DNA from: Mayamaea pseudoterrestris
Taxonomy: Eukaryota; Bacillariophyta; Bacillariophyceae; Sellaphorales; Sellaphoraceae
Length of the DNA stretch: 64,000 nucleotides
NCBI GenBank assembly: GCA_027923505.1
Contig: BROI01000008.1
Location: 1,054,001 to 1,118,000, forward strand
Reading direction: 5' to 3'
Part shown: in pieces, positions 21,475 to 35,085 of the stretch
Layout: the number at the start of each line of letters is the position of its first letter
Position numbering within the stretch: position 1 is the first letter of the stretch
Translations under genes and position numbers: made by a program
The notes under the pieces: model-generated
Told to the model about the DNA's origin: nothing
The model's database searches: none
The model's input: the letters and a program-made list of their open reading frames with translations, nothing else

Positions 21475-22503
21475 TTACGCCTTAATAATTGTCCTCAATC
21501 CAACAGTCGCCAATAGACCCGAAAATCCCCAACGCAACGTTGATTCATTCGTCTGCATCGCCAGCTTGCCTCCAATGTACGCTCCTACCAAGGCACCAAT
21601 CGACAGCGCCGGCGCCACTCGCATGGCCACACTCTTGGCTCGCGCATGTGTCATTGTTCCCACGGCGGCTGGAAGCACCATGGCAGCCAAGCTTGTGGCA
21701 AGGGCCTCTTGGTGCGTCATGGTGCTTCCACTGGCCAACGTCAGGGCGGGTACGACAATGACGCCGCCGCCAACGCCAAAGACACCAGCTAGAAAGCCGC
21801 TACATAATCCAATGCAGGATGGAATGAGTATTCTGCTTGGTTGTGATAGAATAGTGTCTTGGAATGATGTTTGCAGTCTTGGCGAGGCTCGTTCGTTGGT
21901 GTGAGGCGAATGCAGCGCATGTGGCGAATGAGAGGTTGCTTCAGCATTGTCCGCAATATATGTTTCTGCTCTACCTTCATTATGATGCATGATATAAGCT
22001 TTCAAGGGAACAATTGGTGCCATGGCAAGCATCAATACTCCAAGCGCTCGTTTCAGTGTTCGTTCCGAGAGTGAGCGCGTAAAATTGGCACCCCACCGAG
22101 CCGAAACCATTCCACAAACAGCAACAGCAGCTGCACTTTCCAAATGAACTGCATCAGGTCCATAGGCAACCGCACCGGCCAGACCTGTAGCCGTCACGGC
22201 AAACAGTGAAGTGGCGTGCGCCTGATGCTGCGAGAGCTTTAATATCGATGTCATGAGAGGAATCATGATGAAGCCGCCTCCCATACCGGCCAAGGAACCA
22301 GCCGTTCCAGCCAAGGATCCAATGCCAAAAGATAATGCATTTGTTGCGAATGGAGATGGCGATGAGGACTGAGAATTTGACTGTGATGCCGACGAAGTTG
22401 TTCCTCGCCGCCTGGCGATTTGTGTCTTGCAGACGCTGCGTCGCTTAGCAATGTGAGCGACGTTATCGTATCTAAACGAGCGAGTGACATGTCCGAGACT
22501 CAT
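21475..22503 (-). CDS. TauE/SafE-family membrane transporter
   Basis: 342 residues from ATG 22503. After a basic and Ser-rich N-terminus of about 55 residues there are two membrane-domain halves, each starting with the family's glycine signature: GMGGGFIMIP in the first and GVGGGVIVVP in the second. They are separated by a hydrophilic His/Ser-rich loop of about 55 residues. HATSLFAV and EALATSLAAM are the matching internal repeats. This duplicated architecture defines the TauE/SafE (sulfite/organosulfonate exporter, DUF81) family; about eight membrane segments are expected. The substrate cannot be read from sequence, and the N-terminus could be an organelle presequence. It is the last clearly intact host gene before the repeat domain. 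Confidence 0.9.
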   Translation of the reverse strand: MSLGHVTRSFRYDNVAHIAKRRSVCKTQIARRRGTTSSASQSNSQSSSPSPFATNALSFGIGSLAGTAGSLAGMGGGFIMIPLMTSILKLSQHQAHATSLFAVTATGLAGAVAYGPDAVHLESAAAVAVCGMVSARWGANFTRSLSERTLKRALGVLMLAMAPIVPLKAYIMHHNEGRAETYIADNAEATSHSPHALHSPHTNERASPRLQTSFQDTILSQPSRILIPSCIGLCSGFLAGVFGVGGGVIVVPALTLASGSTMTHQEALATSLAAMVLPAAVGTMTHARAKSVAMRVAPALSIGALVGAYIGGKLAMQTNESTLRWGFSGLLATVGLRTIIKA

Positions 22504-22652
22504 TCTGGACAATTAACCTACGGTAGTCGCGTTATGCAACATAAGATACATGGTGAGTGCCTCGTGTGGACGACGGAGCCGAGGATCAATTCATGTCGCA
22601 TTCACTACCGTTACGACGAGCGGTCGCTAACGCAAAAACCAAGTTAGGGACT

Positions 22653-22970
22653 CATACCACTAGGATGCCCCATGCCCTGGCCATTCAACGACCCAATCAG
22701 TCAGGCAAAACATGTCCAGGGTGTGCCATTGACATGAGCATGGTCTTAAATGGTGAGAAAAAGACTGCCTGGAAGCCTACACCATGGAATGGTCCGCAGG
22801 ATGGGTGTGGCTGACACCCCAACTTATGGTATCATACCACTAGGATGCCCTATGCCCTAACCACCCAACAACCCAATGAGTCAGGCAAAACCTGTCCAGG
22901 GTGAGCCATTGACATGAGCATGGCCTCAAATGGTGCGAAATGGACTGCCTGGAGGCTGACCATGGTACTG
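22653..22970 (+). repeat. Two-copy direct repeat, 180-bp period
   Basis: The segment starting CATACCACTAGGATGCCC occurs at 22653 and again at 22833. Both copies continue with CAGTCAGGCAAAAC- and CCATTGACATGAGCATGG-like blocks, diverging by scattered substitutions. The second copy ends near 22970. No relation to the neighbouring repeat families is obvious by eye. Confidence 0.75.
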
Positions 22971-23036
22971 TCGCTTGAGGCAGCTGCATAACTCCAGTCC
23001 GCAACTGGTAGCGTCTTTGCATTGTGTAAGTGAATG

Positions 23037-23372
23037 TCAATGTTCTTGCTCTTGTAGCGGCTTGTCCAACAATAATGTACTGGATGATAAACTGGAACTA
23101 GTTGTTGCGCTGCTGCTGCTGCTGCCATAATTCAACGTGGTACTCGTCGATTTGCTTGAAACGTGCCTGCGCATCTGCCAACAAAGCTCGCGCGCCTCGG
23201 TGCGAAAGACTTGCAAATCCTCCGCTTGGTACCATCTGGTAATTGGATTGTCGTTGTGGTCATCATGGAAGCTGCGGCAGGTATAATGTGCACCAGCTCG
23301 GAAACGTGGACCGATCGAATTTGACGATTTGAGAGAGCATCCAAAATAATGCCTGCTGAGGAAGTCATGCTG
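23037..23372 (-). pseudogene. Possible truncated diatom-type gene fragment
   Basis: An open frame of 111 codons without an ATG, ending at TGA 23037-23039. It contains ITRWYQAEDLQVFRTEARE, which recalls (from memory, not by search) the WYSKEDL-like motif of several diatom-restricted paralogous protein families, and a Ser/Thr-rich C-terminus. An acceptor-like CAG stands just before its first codons, but any upstream exon would lie in the adjacent tandem repeats and is not seen. It may be a 3' exon of a gene cut off by the repeat domain. A second frame overlapping it (23132-23464) lacks an ATG at its start and looks less protein-like. Confidence 0.35.
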
Positions 23373-23459
23373 CTACGGCTCCTCTCACTTTTGGATATTA
23401 CTAATGATAATGAGCAGGAAAGCTTTTGATCAGTCACGTCTATGTAGCACATTGTGGGT

Positions 23460-24032
23460 TTCAATATTGTTGCAGATGGAGTTGCCTATAACAAGCCCTA
23501 TATACACCAAAACCACATCAGAATGGTGCCAACATCATTATTCAGTCTGCGCTACAAGATGGCATGCCTGGCTGGTGACTCAGTAGACTGCAATGTGATT
23601 GGTGACAAGATGTCACCAGTCTCAGCCCACAGATGCCTTGACATTCAATTGCCCCTATAACATGCCCTGTGCATGCCCAAATCACACCAGAATGGTGCCG
23701 ACATCATTTTTTAGTCTGCGCTACAAGATGGCATGCCTGACTGGTGTCTCGGTAGACTGCAATGTGACTGGTGATAACTTCTCACCAGTCTCAGCCCTAT
23801 GCTGCCGTTGTGACATCCAATTGCCCATATAACAAGCCATGTCTCATCTGGTATGCATCCAAATTACACCAGAATATTGTCAACATCATTTTATAGGTTG
23901 CGGTACAAGATGTCATGACTGGCTGGTGTTTCATTTGACTGTTATGTGATTGTGACAAGCTGTCACCAGTCTCAGCCTGCAGATGCCGTGACATTCAATT
24001 GCCCATATAACATGCCACATATACACCCAATG
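23460..24032 (+). repeat. 169-181-bp tandem repeat, left copy, plus orientation
   Basis: About 3.4 units. The landmark CACCAGAATGGTGCC-like block recurs at 23516, 23685 and 23866, and the CCCATATAACATGCC-like block also recurs. The same family is present in reverse complement at 59220-60088, on the other side of the satellite. The last unit breaks off at about 24032, where 371-bp satellite sequence begins. Confidence 0.85.
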
Positions 24033-25290
24033 TTTTTGGACCTTATTATGCACCTATTGCGGATTGCAGTAGCAGGTTCAGATTCTTGCTGGCCAGGTTG
24101 CATCACTATACAAATCCCATCTGAAACTTTGATGTGGTGAAATCACTTGGAGGAACCTACTTGCTATATTCACGCATAATCACTGGCTGACTGGCTTCCA
24201 AATTGGAACATCTCAACCTTTGACTTTGTCAAACATCTTATCCCCATTGCCAAGGCATGCTCAGAATCATGCTAGCAAGGTTGGATCATCACATAAATCC
24301 CAACTGAAACTTTGCTGTGTTTGGCACACGGAACACCCTACTTGTTTCACTCTCAGTCACACCACAGCCGCTGCCAGAACTGCTGCTGTTTTCAAAGTTC
24401 CAAGCCTTGGACCTTGTCAAGCACCTTCTGTGGATTACAGTAGCAGGTTCAGATTCTCGCTGGCCAGGTTGCATCACTATTCAAATCCCATCTGAAACTT
24501 TGTTGTGGTGGAATCACTTGGAGGAACCTACTTGCTATATTCATGCATAACCACTGCCTGACTGGCTTCCAAATTGGAACATCTCAACCTTTGACTTTGT
24601 CAAACATCTTATTCTGATTGCCATGGCATGCTCAGAAACATGCTTGCAAGGTTGGATGATCACATAAATCCCAACTGAAACTTAGCTGTGTTTGGCACAC
24701 TCACACCACAGCCACTGCCAGAATTGTTGCTGGTTTCAAAGTTCCAAGCCTTGGACCTTGTCAAGCACCTTCTGCGGATTGCAGTAGCAGGTTCAGTTTC
24801 TTGGTGGCCAGGTTGCATCACTATACAAATCCCATCTGAAACTTTGATGTGGTGGAACCACTTGGAGGAACCTACTTGCTATATTCACGCACAACCACTG
24901 GCTGACTGGCTTCCAAATTGGAACATCTCAACCTTTGACTTTGTCAAACAACCTAACCTGATTGCTATGGCATGCTCAGAATCATGCTTACTAGGTTGGA
25001 TCATCACATAAATCCCAACTGAAACTTTGCTGTGTTTGGCCCATGGAACACCCTACTTGTTTCAGTCTCAGTCACACCACAGCCGCTGCCAGAACTGCTG
25101 CTGTTTTCAAAGTTCCAAGCCTTGGACCTTGTCAAGCACCTTCTGCGGATTGCAGTAGCAGGTTCAGATTCTTGGTGGCCAGGTTGCATCACTTTACAAA
25201 TCCCATCTGAAACTTTGATGTGGTGGAACCACTTGGAGAAATCTACTTGCTGTAATCACGCAAAACCACTGGCTGACTGGCTTCCAAATT

Positions 25291-25343
25291 GACCTAGTAA
25301 GCATGATTTTGAGCATGCTTGGCAATCAGGATAGGATGTTTGA
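25291..25343 (-). repeat. Inverted segment inside one satellite unit
   Basis: These 53 bp are the reverse complement of the normal satellite segment that runs from GTCAAACATCCTATCCTG to the CATGCTTACTAGG block. The flanks on both sides are in normal orientation. Confidence 0.85.
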
Positions 25344-28300
25344 CAAATCCCAACTGGAACTTTGCTGTGTTTGGCACACGGAACACCCTACTTGTTTCAG
25401 TCTCAGTCACACCACAGCCGCTGCCAGAACTGCAGCTGTTTTCAAAGTTCCAAGCCTTGGACCTTGTCAAGCACCTTCTGCGGATTGCAGTAGCAGGTTC
25501 AGATTCTTGTTGGCCAGGTTGCATCACTTTACAAATCCCATCTGAAACTTTGATGTGGTGGAACCACTTGGAGAAACCTACTTGCTATATTCACGCATAA
25601 TCACTGGCTGACTGGCTTCCAAATTGGAACATCTCAACCTTTGACTTTGTCAAACAACCTAACCTGATTGCCATGGCATGCTAAGAATCATGCTTGCAAG
25701 GTTGGATCATCACATAAATCCCAACTGAAACTTTGCTGTGTTTGGCACACAGAACACCCTACTTGTTTCAGTCTCAGTCACACCACAGCCGCTGCCAGAA
25801 CTGCTGCTGTTTTCAAAGTTTCAAGCCTTGGACCTTGTCAAGCACCTTCTGCGGATTGCAGTAGCAGGTTCAGTATCTTGGTGGCCAGGTTGCATCACTA
25901 CTTTACAAATCCCATCTGAAACTTTGATGTGGTGGAATCACTTGGAGGAACCTACTTGCTATATTCACGCATAATCACTGGCTGACTGGCTTCCAAATTG
26001 GAACATCTCAACCTTTGACTTTGTCAAACAACCTAACTTGATTGCCATGGCATGCTCAGAATCATGCTTGCAAGGTTGGATCATCACATAAATCCCAACT
26101 GAAACTTTGCTGTGTTTGGCACACGGAACACCCTACTTGTTTCAGTCTCAGTCACACCACAGTCGCTGCCAGAACTGCTGCTGTTTTCAAAGTTCCAAGC
26201 CTTGGACCTTGTCAAGCACCTTCTGCGGATTGCAGTAGCAGGTTCAGATTCTGGGTGGCCAGGTTGCATCACTTTACAAATCCCATCTGAAACTTCGATG
26301 TGGTGGAACCATTTGGAGGAACCTACTTGCTATATTCACACATAAGCACTGCCTGACTGGCTTCCAAATTGGAACATCTCAACCTTTGACTTTGTCAAAC
26401 AACCTATCCTGATTGCCATGGCATGCTTAGAATCATGCTTGCAAGGTTGGATCATCACATAAATCCCAACTGAAACTTTGCTGTGTTTGGCCCATGGAGC
26501 ACCCTACTTGTTTCAGTCTCAGTCACACCACAGCTGCTGCCAGAACTGCTGCTTGTTTTCAAAGTTCCAAGCCTTGGACCTTGTCAAGCACCTTCTGCGG
26601 ATTGCAGTAGCAGGTTCAGATTCTTGGTGGCCAGGTTGCATCACTTTACAACTCCAATCTGAAACTTTGATGTGGTGGAACCACTTGGAGAAACCTACTT
26701 GCTATATTCACGCATAACCACTGGCTGACTGGCTTCCAAATTGGAACATCTCAACCTTTGACTCTGTCAAACATCTTATCCCCATTGCCAAGGCATGCTC
26801 AGAATCATGCTTGCTAGGTTGGATCATCACATAAATCCCAACTGAAACTTTGCTGTGTTTGGCACATGGAACACCCAACTAGTTTCAGTCTCAGTCACAC
26901 CACAGCCACTGCCAGAATTGCTGGCGTATTCAAAGTTCCAAGCTTTGGACTTTGTCAAACACCTTCTGTGGATTGCAGTAGCAGGTTCAGATTCTTGGTG
27001 GCCAGGTTGCATCACTATACAAATCCCATCTGAAACTTTGATGTGGTGGAATCACTTAGAGGAACCTACTTGCTATATTCACGCATAATCACTGGCTGAC
27101 TGGCTTCCAAATTGGAACATCTCAACCTTTGACTTTGTCAAACAACCTAACCTGATTGCCATGGCATGCTCAGAATCATGCTTGCAAGGTTGGATCATCA
27201 CATAAATCCCAACTGAAACTTTGCTGTGTTTGGCACACGGAACACCCTACTTGTTTCAGTCTCAGTCACACCACAGCCGCTGCCAGAACTGCTGCTGTTT
27301 TCAAAGTTCCAAGCCTTGGACCTTGTCAAGCACCTTCTGCGGATTGCAGTAGCAGGTTCAGATTCTTGGTGGCCAGGTTGCATCACTTTACAAATCCCAT
27401 CTGAAACTTTGATGTGGTGGAACCACTTGGAGGAACCTACTTGCTATATTCACACATAAGCACTGCCTGACTGGCTTCCAAATTGGAACATCTCAACCTT
27501 TGGCTTTGTCAAACAACCTATCCTGATTGCCATGGCATGCTTAGAATCATGCTTGCAAGGTTCGATCATCACATAAATCCCAACTGAAATTTTGCTGTGT
27601 TTGGCCCATGGAGCACCCTACTTGTTTCAGTCTCAGTCACACCACAGCTGCTGCCAGAACTGCTGCTTGTTTTCAAAGTTCCAAGCCTTGGACCTTGTCA
27701 AGCACCTTCTGCGGATTGCAGTAGCAGGTTCAGATTCTTGGTGGCCAGGTTGCATCACTTTATAAATCCCATCTGAAACTTTGATGTGGTGGAACCACTT
27801 GGAGGAACCTACTTGCTATATTCACGCATAACCACTGGCTGACTGGCTTTCAAATTGGAACATCTCAACCTTTGACTCTGTCAAACATCTTATCCGCATT
27901 GCCAAGGCATGCTCAGAATCATGCTTGCTAGGTTGGATCATCACATAAATCCCAACTGAAACTTTGCTGTGTTTGGCACATGGAACACCCAACTAGTTTC
28001 AGTCTCAGTCACACCACAGCCACTGCCAGAATTGCTGGCGTATTCAAAGTTCCAAGCTTTGGACCTTGTCAAGCACCTTCTGTGGATTGCAGTAGCAGGT
28101 TCAGATTCTTGGTGGCCAGGTTGCATCACTATACAAATCCCATCTGAAACTTTGATGTGGTGGAACCACTTGGAGGAACCTACTTGCTATATTCATGCAT
28201 ATCCACTGGCTGACTGGCTTCCAAATTGGTACATCTCAACCTTTGACTTTGTCAAACAACCTATCCTGATTGCCATGGCATGCTCAGAATCATGCTTGCA

Positions 28301-29430
28301 AGGTTGGATCATCACATAAATCCCAACTGAAACTTTGCTGTGTTTGGCCCATGGAACACCCTACTTGTTTCAGTCTCAGTCACACCACAGCCACTGCCAG
28401 AATTGCTGCTGTATTTAAAATTCCAAGCCTTGGACCTTGTCAAGCACCTTCTGCGGATTACAGTAGCAGGCTCAGATTCTTGGTGGCTAGGTTGCATCAC
28501 TATTCAAATCCCATCTGAAACTTTGATGTGGTGGAACCAATTGGAGGAACCTACTTGCTATGTTCACGCATAACCACTACCTGACTGGCTTCCAAATTGG
28601 AACATCTCAGCCTTTGACTTTGTCAAACAACTTATTCTGATTGCCGTGGCATGCTCAGAAGCATGCTAGCAAGGTTGGATCATCACATAAATCCCAACTG
28701 AAATTTTGCTGTGTTTGGGACATGGAACACCCTACTTGTTTCAGTCTCAGTCACACCACAGCCCCTGCTAGAACTGATGCTGTTTTCAAAGTTCCAAGCT
28801 TTGGACCTCGTCAAGCACCTTCTGCGGATTGCAGTAGCAGGTTCAGATTCTTGGTGGCCAGGTTGCATCACTTTATAAATCCCATCTGAAAATGTGATAT
28901 GGTGGAACCACTTGGAGGAATCTACTTGCTATATTCACACATAAGCACTGCCTGACTGGCTTCCAAATTGGAACATTTCAACCTTTGGCTTTGTCAAACA
29001 ACCTATCCTGATTGCCATGGCATGCTTAGAATCATGCTTGCAAGGTTGGATCATCACATAAATCCCAACTGAAACTTTGCTGTGTTTGGCCCATGGAGCA
29101 CCCTACTTGTTTCAGTCTCAGTCACACCACAGCCACTGCCAGAATTGCTGCTGTATTCACAATTCCAAGCCTTGGACCTTGTCAAGCACCTTCTGCGGAT
29201 TGCAGTAGCAGGTTCAGATTCTTGGTGGCCAGGTTGCATCACTTTATAAATCCCATCTGAAACTTTGATGTGGTGGAACCACTTGGAGGAACCTACTTGC
29301 TATATTCACGCATAACCACTGGCTGACTGGCTTCCAAATTGGAACATCTCAACCTTTGACTTTGTCAAACATCTTATCCTGATTGCCAAGGCATGCTCAG
29401 AATCATGCTTGCAAGGTTGGATCATCACAT

Positions 29431-32106
29431 AAATCCCAACTGAAACTTTGCTGTGTTTGGCACATGGAACACCCAACTAGTTTCAGTCTCAGTCACACCA
29501 CAGCCGCTGCCTGAACTGCTGCTGTTTTCAAAGTTTCAAGCCTTGGACCTTGTCAAGCACCTTCTGCGGATTGCAGTAGCAGGTTCAGATTCTTGGTGGC
29601 CAGGTTGCATCACTATACAAATCCCATCTGAAACTTTGATGTGGTGGAACCACTTGGAGGAACCTACTTGCTATATTCACGCATAACCACTGGCTGACTG
29701 GCTTCCAAATTGGAACATCTCAACCTTTGACTTTGTCAAACAACCTATCCTGATTGCCATAGCATGCCCAGAATCATGCTTGCTAGGTTGGATCATCACA
29801 TAAATCCCAACTGAAACTTTGCTGTGTTTGGCCCATGGAACACCCTACTTGTTTCAGTCTCAGTCACACCACAGCCACTGCCAGAATTGCTGCTGTATTC
29901 AAAGTTCCAAGCCTTGGACCTTGTCAAGCACCTTCTGCGGATTGCAGTAGCAGGTTCAGATTCTTGGTGGCCAGGTTGCATCACTATACAAATCCCATCT
30001 GAAACTTTGATGTGGTGGAACCACTTGGAGGAACCTACTTGCTATATTCACGCATAACCACTGGCTGACTGGCTTCCAAATTGGAACATCTCAACCTTTG
30101 ACTTTGTCAAACAACCTATCCTGATTGCCATGGCATGCTCAGAATCATGCTTGCAAGGTTGGATCATCACATAAATCCCAACTGAAACTTTGCTGTGTTT
30201 GGCCCATGGAACACCCTACTTGTTTCAGTCTCAGTCACACCACAGCCACTGCCAGAACTGCTGCTGTATTCAAAGTTCCAAGCCTTGGACCTTGTCAAGC
30301 ACCTTCTGCGGATTGCAGTAGCAGGTTCAGATTCTTGGTGGCCAGGTTGCATCACTTTACAAATCCCATCTGAAACTTTGATGTGGTGGAACCACTTGGA
30401 GGAACCTACTTGCTATATTCACGCATAACCACTGGCTGACTGGCTTCCAAATTGGAACATCTCAACCTTTGACTTTGTCCACCAACCTATCCTGATTGCC
30501 ATGGCATGCTCAGAATCATGCTTGCAAGGTTGGATCATCACATAAATCCCAACTGAAACTTTGCTGTGTTTGGCACACGGAACACCCTACTTGTTTCAGT
30601 CTCAGTCACACCACAGCCGCTGCCAGAACTGCTGCTGTTTTCAAAGTTCCAAGCCTTGGACCTTGTCAAGCACCTTCTGCGGATTGCAGTAGCAGGTTCA
30701 GAATCTTGGTGGCCTGGTTGCATCACTATACAAATCCCATCTGAAACTTGGTTGTGGTGGAACCACTTAAATCCCAACTGAAACTTTGCTGTGTTTGGCA
30801 CATGGAACACCCAACTAGTTTCAGTCTCAGTCACACCACAGCCGCTGCCTGAACTGCTGCTGTTTTCAAAGTTTCAAGCCTTGGACCTTGTCAAGCACCT
30901 TCTGCGGATTGCAGTAGCAGGTTCAGATTCTTGGTGGCCAGGTTGCATCACTATACAAATCCCATCTGAAACTTTGATGTGGTGGAACCACTTGGAGGAA
31001 CCTACTTGCTATATTCACGCATAACCACTGGCTGACTGGCTTCCAAATTGGAACATCTCAACCTTTGACTTTGTCAAACAACCTATCCTGATTGCCATAG
31101 CATGCCCAGAATCATGCTTGCTAGGTTGGATCATCACATAAATCCCAACTGAAACTTTGCTGTGTTTGGCCCATGGAACACCCTACTTGTTTCAGTCTCA
31201 GTCACACCACAGCCACTGCCAGAATTGCTGCTGTATTCAAAGTTCCAAGCCTTGGACCTTGTCAAGCACCTTCTGCGGATTGCAGTAGCAGGTTCAGATT
31301 CTTGGTGGCCAGGTTGCATCACTATACAAATCCCATCTGAAACTTTGATGTGGTGGAACCACTTGGAGGAACCTACTTGCTATATTCACGCATAACCACT
31401 GGCTGACTGGCTTCCAAATTGGAACATCTCAACCTTTGACTTTGTCAAACAACCTATCCTGATTGCCATGGCATGCTCAGAATCATGCTTGCAAGGTTGG
31501 ATCATCACATAAATCCCAACTGAAACTTTGCTGTGTTTGGCCCATGGAACACCCTACTTGTTTCAGTCTCAGTCACACCACAGCCACTGCCAGAACTGCT
31601 GCTGTATTCAAAGTTCCAAGCCTTGGACCTTGTCAAGCACCTTCTGCGGATTGCAGTAGCAGGTTCAGATTCTTGGTGGCCAGGTTGCATCACTTTACAA
31701 ATCCCATCTGAAACTTTGATGTGGTGGAACCACTTGGAGGAACCTACTTGCTATATTCACGCATAACCACTGGCTGACTGGCTTCCAAATTGGAACATCT
31801 CAACCTTTGACTTTGTCCACCAACCTATCCTGATTGCCATGGCATGCTCAGAATCATGCTTGCAAGGTTGGATCATCACATAAATCCCAACTGAAACTTT
31901 GCTGTGTTTGGCACACGGAACACCCTACTTGTTTCAGTCTCAGTCACACCACAGCCGCTGCCAGAACTGCTGCTGTTTTCAAAGTTCCAAGCCTTGGACC
32001 TTGTCAAGCACCTTCTGCGGATTGCAGTAGCAGGTTCAGAATCTTGGTGGCCTGGTTGCATCACTATACAAATCCCATCTGAAACTTGGTTGTGGTGGAA
32101 CCACTT
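29431..32106 (+). repeat. Higher-order duplication of 1338 bp in the satellite
   Basis: 29431-30768 and 30769-32106 are two successive, apparently near-identical copies. Variant landmarks recur at exactly 1338 bp (29453/30791, 29796/31134, 30125/31463, 30496/31834). The junction joins a monomer B piece ending GGAACCACTT directly to a monomer A piece starting AAATCCCAAC. The unit is about 3.6 dimers, so the crossover was between non-equivalent monomer positions. Confidence 0.9.
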
Positions 32107-35085
32107 GCTGTATTTACGCACATGCCTGACTGGCTTCCAAATTGGAAAATTCAAAATTTTATTTGTCAAACATCTTATCCTGATTGCCATGGCATGCTCA
32201 GAATCATGCTTGCAAGGTTGGATCATCACATAAATCCCAACTGAAATTTCGCTTTGTTTGGCACATGGAACACCCTTCTTGTTTCAGTCTCAGTCACACC
32301 ACAGCAACTGCCAGAATTGCTGCTGTATTCAAAGTTCCAAGCCTTGGACCTTGTCAAGCACCTTCTGCGAATTGCAGTAGCAGGTTCAGATTCTTGCTGG
32401 CCAGGTTGCATCACTATTCAAATCCCATCTGAAACATTGTTGTGGTGGAATCACTTGGAGGAACCTACTTGCTATATTCACCCTAATCACTGGCTGACTG
32501 GCTTCCAAATTGGAACATCTCAACCTTTGACTTTGTCAAACAACCTATCCTGATTGCCATAGCATGCCCAGAATCATGCTTGCTAGGTTGGATCATCACA
32601 TAAATCCCAACTGAAACTTTGCTGTGTTTGGCCCATGGAACACCCTACTTGTTTCAGTCTCAGTCACACCACAGCCGCTGCCAGAATTGCTGCTGTTTTC
32701 AAAGTTCCAAGTTTTGACCTTGTCAAGCACCTTCTGTGGATTGCAGTAGCAGGTTCAGATTCTTGGTGGCCAGGTTGCATCACTGTAAAAATCCCATCTA
32801 AAACTTTGACGTGGTGGAACCACTTGGAGGAACCTACTTGCTGTATTCACGCATAGCCACTGGCTGACTGGCTTCCAAATTGGAACATATCAACCTTTGC
32901 CTTTGTCAAACATCATATCCTGATTGCCATGGCATGCTCAGAATCATGCTAGCAAGGTTGGATCATCACATAAATCCCAACTGAAACTTTGCTGTGTTTG
33001 GCACAGACACCGAACTTGTTTGTCTTCACACCACAGCCACTGCCAGAACTGCTGCTGTATTCAAAGTTCCAAGCCTTGACTTAGCCCAAAGTTCATTCGG
33101 TGGCCAGTTATACAACATCAACTTTGATGTGTGGAACCTACTTGCTATATCCACTTGCTAACCACTGGCTGACTGGCTTCCAAATTGGAACATCTCAACC
33201 AAGGACTTTGTCAAACAGCTTATCCTGATTGCCATGGCATGCTCAGAATCATGCTTGCAAGGTTGGATCATCACATAAATCCCAACTGAAACTTTGCTGT
33301 GTTTGGCACATGGAACACCCTCCTTGTTTCAGTCTCAGACACACCACAGCCACTGCCAGAATAGCTACTGTTTTCAAAGTTCCAAGCCTTGGACCTTGTC
33401 AAGCACCTTCTGCGGATTGCAGTAGCAGATTCAGATCCTTGGTGGCCAGGTTGCATCACTATACAAATCCCATCTGAAACTTTGACATGGTGGAACCACT
33501 TGGAGGAACCTACTTGCTATATTCACGCATAACCACTGGCTGACTGGCTTCCAAATTGGAACATCTCAACCTTTGACATTGTCAAACATCCTATCCTGAT
33601 TGCCAAGGCATGCTCAGAATCATGCTAGCAACGTTGGATCAAGACATAAATCCCAACTGTAACTTTACTGTATTTGGCACATGAAACACCCTACTTGTTT
33701 CAGTCTCAGTCACACCACAGCCCCTGCCAGAATTGCTGCTGTATTCAAAGTTCCAAGCCTTGGACCTTGTCAAGCACCTTCTGCGGATTGCAGTAGCAGG
33801 TTCAGATTCTTGCTGGCCAGGTTGCATCACTATACAAATCCCATCTGAAACTTTGATGTGGTGGAACCACTTGGAGGAACCTACTTGCTATATTCACGCA
33901 TAACCACTGGCTGACTGGCTTCCAAATTGAAACATCTCAACCTTTGACTTTGTCAAACATCTTATCCTGATTGCCATGGCATGCTCAGAATCATGCTAGC
34001 AAGGTTGGATCATCACATAAATCCCAACTGAAACTTTGCTGTGTTTGGCACATGGAGCACCCTCCTTGTTTCAGTCTCAGTCACACCACAGCCACTGCCA
34101 GAATAGCTGCTGTTTTCAAAGTTCCAAGCCTTCAACCTTGTCAAGCACCTTCTGCGGATTGCAGTAGCATGTTCAGATTCCTGCTGGCCAGGTTGCATCA
34201 CTATACAAATCCCATCTGAAACTTTGATGTGGTGGAACCACTTGTAGGAAACCTACTTGCTATATTCACGCTTGACCACTGGCTGACTGGCTTCCAAATT
34301 GAAACATCTCAACCTTTGACTTTGTCAAACATCTTATCCTGATTGCCATGGCATGCTCAGAATCATGCTAGCAAGGTTGGATCATCACATAAATCCCAAC
34401 TGAAACTTTGCTGTGTTTGGCACATGGAGCACCCTACTTGTTTCAGTCTCAGTCACACCACAGCCACTGCCAGAATAGCTGCTGTTTTCAAAGTTCCAAG
34501 CCTTGGACCTTGTCAATCACCTTCTGGGGAATGCAGTAGCAGGTTCAGAATCTTGCTGGCCAGGTTGCATCACTATACAAATCCCATCTGAAACTTTGAT
34601 GTGGTGGAACCACTTGGAGAAACCTACTTGCTATATTCACGCTTGACCACTGGCTGACTGGCTTCCAAATTGGAACATCTCAACCTTTGACTTTGTCAAA
34701 CATCTTATCCTGATTGCCATGGCATGCTCAGAATCATGCGAGCAAGGTTGGATCATCACATAAATCCCAACTGAAACTTTGCTGTGTTTGGCACATGGAG
34801 CACCCTCCTTGTTTCAGTCTCAGTCACACCACAGCCACTGCCAGAATAGCTGCTGTTTTCAAAGTTCCAAGCCTTGGACCTTGTCAAGCACCTTCTGTGG
34901 ATTGCAGTAGCAGGTTCAGATTATTGCTGGCCAGGTTGCATCACTATACAAATCCCATCTGAAACTTTGATGTGGTGGAACCACTTGGAGAACCCTACAT
35001 GCTATATTCACGCTTGACCACTGGCTGACTGGCTTCCAAATTGAAACATCTCAACCTTTGACTTTGTCAAACATCTTATCCTGAT

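Noticed and set aside
22504-22512. TauE-like start at 22512
   Set aside because: That codon is TTG; the in-frame ATG at 22503 is used instead.
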